From Coxiellaceae bacterium UBA6002 (GTDB lineage: Bacteria > Pseudomonadota > Gammaproteobacteria > UBA6002): 20,029 nt of DNA. Shown here piece by piece: positions 1 to 6,316 of the stretch. How positions within the stretch are numbered: the stretch's first letter is position 1; each line of letters begins with the position of its first letter. Made by a program: the position numbers and the translations under genes. The notes beneath the pieces were generated by a model that searched no databases, was not told where the DNA came from, and saw only the letters and a program-made list of their open reading frames with translations. The stretch covers positions 1 to 20,029 of the forward strand of contig DJAM01000170.1 of assembly GCA_002429595.1 (NCBI GenBank), read 5' to 3'.

Positions 1-95
1 CAAGGGCCTAACATACAAGGGTTGGGGTGAGGGGGTTTAGTAAACACCTTCGCATTCTTCCACAAATGGAAGAGGAAAATTAAAAAGGAATTTTG
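1..95. other. 5' edge and leader of the first gene
   Basis: This edge segment has no gene. Positions 19-37 are strikingly G-rich on the plus strand and could be the end of a dispersed repeat or of an upstream terminator, but the window is cut here. A 7-bp stem with a CAAA loop (TCTTCCA at 56-62, TGGAAGA at 67-73) lies just before the ribosome binding site. AAGGA at 85-89 serves the ATG at 96. Confidence 0.4.
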
Positions 96-2138
96 ATGAG
101 CAACCGATTAGCACAATCTGCAAGCCCGTACTTAAAGCTACACGCAGAAAATCCTGTGGATTGGTATCCCTGGACAGAAGAAGCAATCGCCAAAGCAAAG
201 GCAGAAAACAAACCAATTTTATTATCTATCGGCTATACCGCCTGTCATTGGTGCCATGTGATGGCTCACGAATCATTTGAAGACCCGAATACCGCGAGCT
301 TGATGAATGAGTATTTTATTAATATTAAAGTTGATCGAGAAGAAAGACCGGATCTTGATAAGGTTTATCAATTGTCTGCTCAATTATTAACTCGCCAAGT
401 GGGCGGTTGGCCACTAACTATTTTTCTGTCTCCAGACTCTCTGATTCCTTTTTTTGCGGGCACTTATTTTCCAAAAGTTAGAACTGGCAACTTTCCTTCT
501 TTTGCAGAAGTATTGCAGTATGTCCATGTCGTTTTTTCACAGAAAAAAGACGAAATAGAGCGACAAAATATTTCATTCCAAAACATTATTAAAGAACTTG
601 AAATACAAGCTAAACAATCTGCTTCACAAATTATTTTTACCCCTATTGAAAAAGGGGAAGCATTACTAGCTCAATCATTTGATAACGAAAATGGTGGCTT
701 TAGTAAAGCACCAAAGTTTCCGATGACACCGTCGCTAGAACGACTGCTTTTTTATGGCACCGATGCGGCCAAAAATATGTTAGAACTAACGCTTAAAAAA
801 ATTCTGGAGGGTGGCTTGTATGATCACCTTGACGGTGGTTTTTTTCGTTATTCTGTCGATGAAAAATGGCAAATCCCTCACTTCGAAAAAATGCTTTATG
901 ACAATGCACTGTTGCTAACATTATTAGTGCAAGCAAAGCAATACGCCGGCTTTCAATTTCTCGATGATTATATCGAAGGAACCGCTAGCTGGTTATTACG
1001 TGAGCTTGCAGCCCCACACGGTGGGTTCTATGCAACACTTTCTGCAGATACTGATGGCGAAGAAGGAAAATATTATGTTTTTTCAAAAGATGAAGTCAAA
1101 AATGTTTTAACACCTGCTGAATATGAAGCATTGTCACTATCTTATGGCTTAAATCAGCCTGCTAATTTTAAGCACAGCTGGCATCTACACATTGCATCTT
1201 CACCACAAGAAACTGCAGCTAAATTAGCAATTGGCGAACAGCAACTCAAAGAGTTGCTTGAAAAAGCAAAGACTCAATTACGACAATTACGTTCTCACCG
1301 AACGTATCCTCCTAGAGATGAGAAAATTATTGCTTCATGGAATGGTCTTGCCGTAAAAGCATTAGCTTTTTTGGGTTTTGTCAGTCAAGAAAAGCAGTAC
1401 ATTTCGGAAGCCCAGAAAACTGTCGACTTTATTCGTGTAAATCTCTGGCATAACCAGCGTCTGGCTTCAGTTTACATGGATGGCACGCTGACACTGAGTG
1501 CGACTTTAGATGATTATGTTTTTCTGATCGAAGGAATTTTTTATTTACTGCAAGCGAAATGGCGAACCGAAGATTTTGAATTTTTATTAGCACTAACTTC
1601 AGTAGTGAAAGAACAGTTTGAAGATCTAGCAACAGGTGGGTTTTACTTCACACCGGCAGTACATGAAGACTTGATTTATCGAATGAAACAATATTCCGAT
1701 GAAGCACTACCAGCGAGTAACGGAGTATATACGAGTCTATTGCAACAACTTGGATATTTGATTGGCAGTACAGAATTTTTACAAAGCGCCGAGAAATCAC
1801 TCAAAAATGCTCTTCCCGTTGTAGCCCAACGTCCTGATTTTTATTGCACATTTCTAACAGCACTACAGTTTTATTCTAAACCCACTCAAATTATTATTGT
1901 TCGTGGGAAATCGGAAGAATTCAACGAATGGCGGAAAGTTGCTCTAAAATACTGCGCCCCCAATCGATTTTACTTCTTCATTGATGACCAGCAACGGTTA
2001 CCAAATTTCTTGGAATCAAAAAAGGTTTATGATAATCAAGTTGTTGCCTATATATGCGAAGGAACAACATGCTACTTAAGTGCTCTCAAACTCGAGGATT
2101 TAGAAGGTGAACTTAAAAGACTTACAACAAAAGATTGA
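96..2138 (+). CDS. yyaL: Thioredoxin-domain protein, YyaL/SPATA20 family (DUF255)
   Basis: This 680-aa protein has the family's usual length and layout. An N-terminal thioredoxin-like domain (about residues 1-165) carries the signature CHWCH, with C50 and C53 as the redox pair, followed by VDREERPDLD. The rest (about 180-670) resembles the (alpha/alpha)6-barrel half of the family, with motifs such as GGFSKAPKFP, DHLDGGFFRYSVD, PHFEKMLYDNA and SWNGL. There is no signal peptide, so it is probably cytosolic. The biochemical role of the family is not settled; a thiol-redox or sugar-related function is inferred from the fold. I chose ATG 96 over TTG 93 because AAGGA at 85-89 is spaced correctly for it. 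The 3' end overlaps the next gene by 32 bases, so the two are probably translationally coupled. Confidence 0.92.
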   Translation: MSNRLAQSASPYLKLHAENPVDWYPWTEEAIAKAKAENKPILLSIGYTACHWCHVMAHESFEDPNTASLMNEYFINIKVDREERPDLDKVYQLSAQLLTRQVGGWPLTIFLSPDSLIPFFAGTYFPKVRTGNFPSFAEVLQYVHVVFSQKKDEIERQNISFQNIIKELEIQAKQSASQIIFTPIEKGEALLAQSFDNENGGFSKAPKFPMTPSLERLLFYGTDAAKNMLELTLKKILEGGLYDHLDGGFFRYSVDEKWQIPHFEKMLYDNALLLTLLVQAKQYAGFQFLDDYIEGTASWLLRELAAPHGGFYATLSADTDGEEGKYYVFSKDEVKNVLTPAEYEALSLSYGLNQPANFKHSWHLHIASSPQETAAKLAIGEQQLKELLEKAKTQLRQLRSHRTYPPRDEKIIASWNGLAVKALAFLGFVSQEKQYISEAQKTVDFIRVNLWHNQRLASVYMDGTLTLSATLDDYVFLIEGIFYLLQAKWRTEDFEFLLALTSVVKEQFEDLATGGFYFTPAVHEDLIYRMKQYSDEALPASNGVYTSLLQQLGYLIGSTEFLQSAEKSLKNALPVVAQRPDFYCTFLTALQFYSKPTQIIIVRGKSEEFNEWRKVALKYCAPNRFYFFIDDQQRLPNFLESKKVYDNQVVAYICEGTTCYLSALKLEDLEGELKRLTTKD

Positions 2139-2502
2139 TGAGAAGGCAGCTACATTAAACATCGATAAAATCAAACACCATATCTTTCTTTGCTGCGATC
2201 AAACTGATCCAAAATGCTGCTCGAAAGAAGCGGGGTTACTGTCTTGGAACTACTTAAAAAGACGCTTAGGGGAATTAGCAAGGGACGGAGTGTGTGATCT
2301 GTATCGAACAAAGACAAACTGTCTTCGAGTCTGTATTGGAGGGCCCATAGCGGTCGTTTATCCTGATAAAGTATGGTATCATTCCTGCACGCCTGAAGTC
2401 CTTGAGCGTATTATCCAGGAGCACTTAATAAACGGCTCTCCTGTTGAAGAATTCCGTATTAACCCTCACCAGGTCGATGAGCAGCAAACTAAAAGATTAT
2501 GA
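2107..2502 (+). CDS. Thioredoxin-like [2Fe-2S] ferredoxin family protein
   Basis: This is a small 131-aa soluble protein with the cysteine pattern of thioredoxin-like 2Fe-2S ferredoxins: C29/C30 and C37/C38 in an LCCDQTDPKCC segment, then C72 and C76 in the NCLRVCIGGP motif, followed by the typical AVVYPDKVWY strand. Such proteins carry electrons or iron-sulfur clusters for unidentified partners. The start is GTG 2107, preceded by GAGGA at 2094-2098; it lies inside the end of the upstream thioredoxin-domain gene. The stop overlaps the next ATG by four bases (ATGA), another sign of coupled translation. The C-terminal tail beyond about residue 115 is polar and unremarkable. The physiological partner cannot be told from sequence. 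Confidence 0.88.
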   Translation: MNLKDLQQKIDEKAATLNIDKIKHHIFLCCDQTDPKCCSKEAGLLSWNYLKRRLGELARDGVCDLYRTKTNCLRVCIGGPIAVVYPDKVWYHSCTPEVLERIIQEHLINGSPVEEFRINPHQVDEQQTKRL

Positions 2503-3308
2503 ATTTAGTTGGTCCACTTAGAAAATTAGCTTCGCAGTATAGCCATCCCATTCGATATTCGTTGGTCGTCGGTAATGAACAACTCGCGCTCAACGAGCTT
2601 TTAGGCCAGCATTTGCAACTGACCTACCTTAACGAAATCTATTGCGTTCAATGCGATCGCAAAACTACTAAAAGTTTCCAACAAGGCTATTGCTATCCTT
2701 GTTATCAAAAGCTTCAGGATTGCAATTTATGCATTATTTTTCCTGAACGATGTAAACACCCCCATGAGAGCTGCCCAGATACCTGGGAGCACTCCCATTG
2801 CTCCCAGGACCATATTGTCTACCTCGCCAATGCTTCTGGCTTAAAAGTAGGAATTACTCGGCATACTCAAATTCCAACGCGCTGGATAGACCAAGGCGCT
2901 ATCCAAGCAATCCCGTTATTCAAAGTTAAAAATCGTTACGAGTCAGGACAAATAGAAGTTGCTTTAAAAAAATATGTATCAGATAAAACCAATTGGCGAA
3001 CGATGCTGAATCAGGAGATCCCAAGTTTCGATATGATTGCAGCAAAAGAGCAACTCCTACACACAGCTCGCGAAGAGCTTGATCTCTTATTCACACATCA
3101 CAATTACGAATCTTTAACAGACAATGAAATAAAATTAACTTATCCATTCTTAGATTCACCCAAAAAAATTAAGTCAACAACTTTCGATAAAGAAACCACC
3201 GTTGCTGGAAGGTTAGTTGGAATAAAAGGCCAGTATCTACTTTTTGAAGATCAAGTCATCAATATTAGAAAACACAGCGGCTATAAAATTTCGGTGACGA
3301 TAGATTAA
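2499..3308 (+). CDS. DUF2797 family protein, cysteine-rich
   Basis: This 269-aa protein matches the DUF2797 pattern. A cysteine-rich segment (C49/C52 as CVQC, C65/C68 as CYPC, then C75, C78, C85, C92 and C101) suggests one or two metal sites, probably zinc. It is followed by HIVYLANASGLKVGITR and RWIDQGA at about 105-134, which resembles a GIY-YIG-like core (YL...KVGITR...RW..QGA). The family's function is unknown to me; a nucleic-acid role is an inference from the GIY-YIG-like part. The ATG at 2499 overlaps the ferredoxin stop by four bases and has no strong ribosome binding site of its own, so translation is likely coupled. The last about 60 residues form a beta-rich tail. Confidence 0.85.
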   Translation: MNLVGPLRKLASQYSHPIRYSLVVGNEQLALNELLGQHLQLTYLNEIYCVQCDRKTTKSFQQGYCYPCYQKLQDCNLCIIFPERCKHPHESCPDTWEHSHCSQDHIVYLANASGLKVGITRHTQIPTRWIDQGAIQAIPLFKVKNRYESGQIEVALKKYVSDKTNWRTMLNQEIPSFDMIAAKEQLLHTAREELDLLFTHHNYESLTDNEIKLTYPFLDSPKKIKSTTFDKETTVAGRLVGIKGQYLLFEDQVINIRKHSGYKISVTID

Positions 3309-3450
3309 AGAATTCTTAAAAAAGGCTTGCAAAAAAATACGGTTCTTATAATATTAGCCATCGCTTTTTGAACACTTCTTGTTAAGCGCCATAAGCTTAA
3401 TCATTTCGCATAATTTTGAAATCTATTCACAACACCTCAAGTCATTATCA

Positions 3451-3477
3451 AGACGAAAATTCTTCGTTCTATTTTTT
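3451..3477 (+). terminator. Weak candidate intrinsic terminator
   Basis: A 5-bp stem (ACGAA at 3453-3457, TTCGT at 3463-3467) is followed by six T residues at 3472-3477. It could end transcripts of the upstream trio or of a small RNA starting near 3358, downstream of TATAAT at 3347-3352. The stem is short and AT-rich, so the call is weak. Confidence 0.3.
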
Positions 3478-3662
3478 AAAGTCAGCTCTTAGATTTGATT
3501 TCTAAGTGCCTGATTTTTAGATTTAAAATTTTGTCTGTGCAAATAATGTTCAGTTTGTTCTAAGACCAATAATTACAACGTTTTTAAGACGGTTATCACT
3601 CCCTATTAACATAGTTATCCACAGGTTCTGTGAGTAAGTAGCATCGGATGTCGCCTCTTAAA

Positions 3663-3848
3663 TCGTACACGTTCCCGTTCACGTTCACGTTCCCGAATCA
3701 TATAGAGACCATACAGCAGGTTACTTAAACTCACCTGGATATATTGAAGATTTTTGAGGTGTATTATAGTGTTTTCTGAGTGAACGAAGCTCTTGCTCTA
3801 TATAGCCTGTATGATTCGGGAACGGGAACGGGAACGGGAACGTGTACG
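3663..3848. repeat. Long inverted repeat made of GGGAAC/GTTCCC hexamers
   Basis: The arms at 3663-3700 and 3811-3848 are complementary over 38 bases with two mismatches, separated by about 110 bases. Each arm is itself a short tandem array of a six-base unit (CGTTCC/CGTTCA on the left, GGGAAC/GGAACG on the right) followed by a shared GATTCG-type border. The unit gives a very different base composition from the AT-rich surroundings. It lies between two convergent genes and ends about 20 bases from the sensor-kinase stop. It could be a dispersed palindromic element or a bidirectional transcription block. No open reading frame inside looks real. Confidence 0.85.
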
Positions 3849-3868
3849 GGAACGATTAAAAAGAAATA

Positions 3869-5272
3869 TCAAGCACCATAAAACTGCGTAAATATAACTG
3901 TCACTTCCAACCCAGTCCCAATCTCAGGCGCTCCCAATTGTATTTGGGCATCATGAATCTCGACAATTTGCTGCACGATACCTAAGCCCAAACCGCTGCC
4001 AGTTGTTTTGTTGCCCAAGACCCGGAAGAAGCGTTCAAATACTCGGCCACGCAATTCCTCTGGAATTCCAGGACCATTATCGAGAACCTTGACGAAGACC
4101 AGACCATTTTCGGTGTAAATAGAAACCTTCACTAAGCTGCCACTTGGGGTGTAACGAATAGCATTATCAACAAGATTTCTGATTAATATCGCGATGGCAG
4201 TAGGGTAGCCCATGATAATGGCATTGTCGTCAGCAGCGATTAGCTCAATTTCAGTATTCTTCTCTAAAGCTACCGGAGCTAGATCTGCAATGACATCCTT
4301 AGCTTGTTTTATAACATTCACTTTTTCAAATTCTTTAATGGTTGCCTGAGGCACCATGCGACTTAGCGTTAGAAGCTGTTGCACGACGTGAGCGCTACGA
4401 TCAACACCCATGAGCACCTTGCCTAAGGCATCACGCATCTCATCTTCATTAACTGCTTTTAAAGCAACCTGAGTTTGCGCTCGTAATGCCGCAAGAGGAG
4501 TTCGCAACTCATGCGCAGCATCGGCCGCAAAACGTTTCTCTCTTTCGAAAGCTTCGCGGAGTCTCTTAAAGAGCTTATTCAATTCATCGATTAGTGGTTT
4601 AATTTCGGTTGGGACTGCCTCTAGGTCCACAGGTTCAAGATAGCTTGGTACGCGTTGCCTGATTTCATTGGTAACCTGTTTGATACTATCCAATCCTCTA
4701 CCCACGATAATCCAAATCAGTAGCCCTAAAAATGGATAAGTGATTAGCATGATGAAGATTGAATCTTGAGTCACTCGACCTTCTAATTCCTCACGAAAAT
4801 CACTACGTTCCGCGACGTCAACTCGAAGCCCTGTCCCTTGATGATATGAGGTAAAGACATGCCACAACTGACCATCAATCCATTTAGTACTAAAGCCAGG
4901 CTTACCCTGGGAAAGAGGCTGTTTAGGAGCGGTGCTTGAGTGCAGAATTAAATTTTTATTCTTATCCCAGATCTGAAACTGAATTAACTCATAGGTCGGA
5001 CTGAAGATTTTTTTATTATCATTTTGATAATATTGCGACGCCACGTTAGGCAAGCTATTAATTTCTTTCTGAATGAGAGGAAGGTTTCTTCGATCGATAT
5101 CATCACTGACAAACGCTTGGATAGTCAAAGCGCCTACCGTGAGCTGGGCATTAAGATGTTTTTGAAGATCTTTATGCTCAAGAAAGAGATTACCGATAAT
5201 TGCCAAGGAGGTAATTAGAGTAATGCTTAAAAGAAGGTTGATTAATAAAAAAGTCCGTATGGATGGCGTCAT
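3869..5272 (-). CDS. qseC: Sensor histidine kinase, QseC-like
   Basis: This is a 467-aa inner-membrane kinase. A first membrane helix at about residues 7-30 and a second at about 171-190 bracket a periplasmic sensor of about 140 residues. A HAMP-like linker (192-243) follows, then the dimerisation/phosphoacceptor helix with H254 in the FAADAAHELRTPLAAL motif. The ATP-binding domain has its N box (NLVDNAIRY, N366 and N370), the DNGPGIP G1 box at 398-404, FERFFR, and the GSGLGLGI G2 box at 426-432. Layout and motifs match the QseC/PmrB/TctE group. Its ATG overlaps the response regulator stop by four bases, so it is second in a two-gene operon. The ligand is not predictable: the sensor shows no cluster of acidic or histidine residues that would point to iron or another metal. 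The QseC name is by resemblance. Confidence 0.92.
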   Translation of the reverse strand: MTPSIRTFLLINLLLSITLITSLAIIGNLFLEHKDLQKHLNAQLTVGALTIQAFVSDDIDRRNLPLIQKEINSLPNVASQYYQNDNKKIFSPTYELIQFQIWDKNKNLILHSSTAPKQPLSQGKPGFSTKWIDGQLWHVFTSYHQGTGLRVDVAERSDFREELEGRVTQDSIFIMLITYPFLGLLIWIIVGRGLDSIKQVTNEIRQRVPSYLEPVDLEAVPTEIKPLIDELNKLFKRLREAFEREKRFAADAAHELRTPLAALRAQTQVALKAVNEDEMRDALGKVLMGVDRSAHVVQQLLTLSRMVPQATIKEFEKVNVIKQAKDVIADLAPVALEKNTEIELIAADDNAIIMGYPTAIAILIRNLVDNAIRYTPSGSLVKVSIYTENGLVFVKVLDNGPGIPEELRGRVFERFFRVLGNKTTGSGLGLGIVQQIVEIHDAQIQLGAPEIGTGLEVTVIFTQFYGA

Positions 5273-5937
5273 TTTTCCTTATCTACCATATAGCCAACGC
5301 CTCGGATCGTGCGAATGAGCTTGGTACCAAATTTCTTTCTAAGATTATGAATATGCACCTCAAGCGCATTACTGTCGACATCATCACCCCAACCATACAA
5401 GGTTGAAGTTAAGTGTTCTCGAGAAAGAACACGACCTTGATTTTCAAGCAGCTTTTGTAAGAGTGCGAACTCACGACGTGAGATATTAATAAGCTCATTG
5501 TTAACATGCACAGTGTGAGAAGCTGGATCTAAAGAAATAGCGCCATAAGTTAGGATTGGCTCTGCCCGAGAAGTCGTTCTACGTTGTAGAGCACGCATCC
5601 TAGCGCATAATGCGTCTAAATCGAAAGGTTTTGCAATATAATCGTCAGCACCTGCGTCTAAGCCGATAATTTGATCTTCGATGCTATCTTTTGCAGTTAA
5701 AATAACAACTGGAGTAGCAATATTGTTGGCCCGAATTGCTTTCAGAACATCAAGTCCTGACATTTTAGGTAAACCAATATCGAGGACTACAAAATCAAAG
5801 GCTTCTGATTTATTAAGAATCGCTTGTTTGGCACTTTGACCATCTTTTACCCAATCCACGGTGTAGCCATATTGAATAAGGCCATTGCGAACGCCATCAC
5901 CTAACAAATCATCATCTTCAACTAGTAAAACACGCAT
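5269..5937 (-). CDS. qseB: OmpR-family response regulator, QseB/PmrA-like
   Basis: This 222-aa protein is a receiver plus winged-helix regulator. In the receiver, the acidic pocket is E7-D10, the phosphoacceptor is D53 (VVLDIGLP), and the switch residues are T81 and K103 (AKPF). The C-terminal DNA-binding domain from about 126 has the OmpR-type recognition region (SREHLTSTLY, SNALEVHIHNLRKKFG) and ends with the RTIRGVGYMV wing. ATG 5937 is preceded on the minus strand by GAAGG (plus positions 5948-5952). It is the first gene of the operon with the sensor kinase. A TATACT -10-like box (plus 5970-5975) and two TTAA half-sites in the leader suggest it may regulate itself. The paralogue name (QseB versus PmrA) cannot be decided without phylogeny. 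Confidence 0.93.
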   Translation of the reverse strand: MRVLLVEDDDLLGDGVRNGLIQYGYTVDWVKDGQSAKQAILNKSEAFDFVVLDIGLPKMSGLDVLKAIRANNIATPVVILTAKDSIEDQIIGLDAGADDYIAKPFDLDALCARMRALQRRTTSRAEPILTYGAISLDPASHTVHVNNELINISRREFALLQKLLENQGRVLSREHLTSTLYGWGDDVDSNALEVHIHNLRKKFGTKLIRTIRGVGYMVDKEK

Positions 5938-5952
5938 GGAAAGAACACCTTC

Positions 5953-5975
5953 GATTTTAATATATGTTAAGTATA
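5953..5975 (-). promoter_or_regulatory. Possible promoter and autoregulatory TTAA site of the response regulator
   Basis: On the minus strand a TATACT hexamer (5970-5975) is followed by CTTAACATATATTAAAATC (5953-5971). This contains two TTAA half-sites 10 bases apart. PmrA/QseB-type regulators bind direct repeats of TTAA-like half-sites about 11 bases apart, so the match is approximate. No good -35 hexamer is visible. Confidence 0.35.
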
Positions 5976-6121
5976 GCCAAAAAGTTTAGCTTACCCCCGA
6001 GCTACAAGCAGCGCCTGTAAGCACAAAAACCATAACTTCCTACAAGTTCTATAGCAATTATCTTACAAATTGTTAAATAGATCAAAATAATTAATAGGTT
6101 AGTTACGCATATAGGTTATTA

Positions 6122-6186
6122 CATCTAGCCGGCGGGCAACCCAGGAAATCCAAATTTGACTTCCTGGGTTGCCCGCCGACTAGATG
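6122..6186. repeat. GC-rich 26-bp inverted repeat (REP/MITE-like palindrome)
   Basis: The arms at 6122-6147 and 6161-6186 match over 26 bases with one mismatch (position 6129 versus 6179) around a 13-base loop. The core CGGCGGGCAACCCAGGAA is far more GC-rich than the flanks. There is no T-run after either arm and it lies between divergent genes, so a terminator role is unlikely. The arm sequence TTCCTGGGTT recurs in the hairpin at 16301-16319, which suggests a dispersed repeat family. Confidence 0.85.
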
Positions 6187-6198
6187 AAATTTTAGGCT

Positions 6199-6216
6199 AA
6201 TTTTGCATGCAAAATT
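6199..6216. promoter_or_regulatory. Perfect 18-bp palindrome upstream of glutamate dehydrogenase
   Basis: AATTTTGCATGCAAAATT is fully self-complementary. It lies 100 bases upstream of the glutamate dehydrogenase ATG, a plausible place for a dimeric regulator to bind. The cognate regulator is unknown. A second weaker structure, AGGGAG (6251-6256) with CTCCCT (6265-6270), could form in the leader. Confidence 0.45.
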
Positions 6217-6316
6217 GATGAAGTTACGATATCCTTAGCCAATTTCTGTGAGGGAGCCCTATCACTCCCTTCGTCCCTTTGATCGTTTTAATACATTCTC
6301 ATGTTAAGGAGAGGAA

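Larger units (their letters stand above)
3309..3868. other. 560-base intergenic gap between convergent genes
   Basis: No convincing gene is present. The first 350 bases are very AT-rich and contain a lone TATAAT at 3347-3352 without a good -35 partner, a weak hairpin plus T-run at 3451-3477 and a perfect DnaA-box sequence at 3615-3623. The last 200 bases hold a long inverted repeat of hexamers, listed separately. Confidence 0.6.
5938..6316. other. Divergent intergenic region, 379 bases
   Basis: There is no gene here. It carries the promoter of the response regulator operon on one side and that of glutamate dehydrogenase on the other. Between them are a GC-rich 26-bp hairpin element (6122-6186), a perfect 18-bp palindrome (6199-6216) and a small leader hairpin, each listed separately. 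Positions 6050-6120 are AT-rich with no clear sigma70 pair. Confidence 0.6.

Noticed and set aside
93..95. TTG 93 as the start of the first gene
   Set aside because: It is directly followed by ATG 96, which has the correctly spaced AAGGA.
3615..3623. Perfect DnaA box TTATCCACA, possible origin
   Set aside because: It is a single site; the same nonamer also occurs inside the 885-aa gene at 15268-15276. No cluster of boxes and no dnaA, dnaN or gidA neighbours are present.
3663..3855. CRISPR-like array
   Set aside because: The repeat unit is only six bases with no unique spacers, and no cas genes are present.
6122..6186. Intrinsic terminator
   Set aside because: It lies between divergent genes, where no transcript needs to end, and neither strand has a T-run after the stem.
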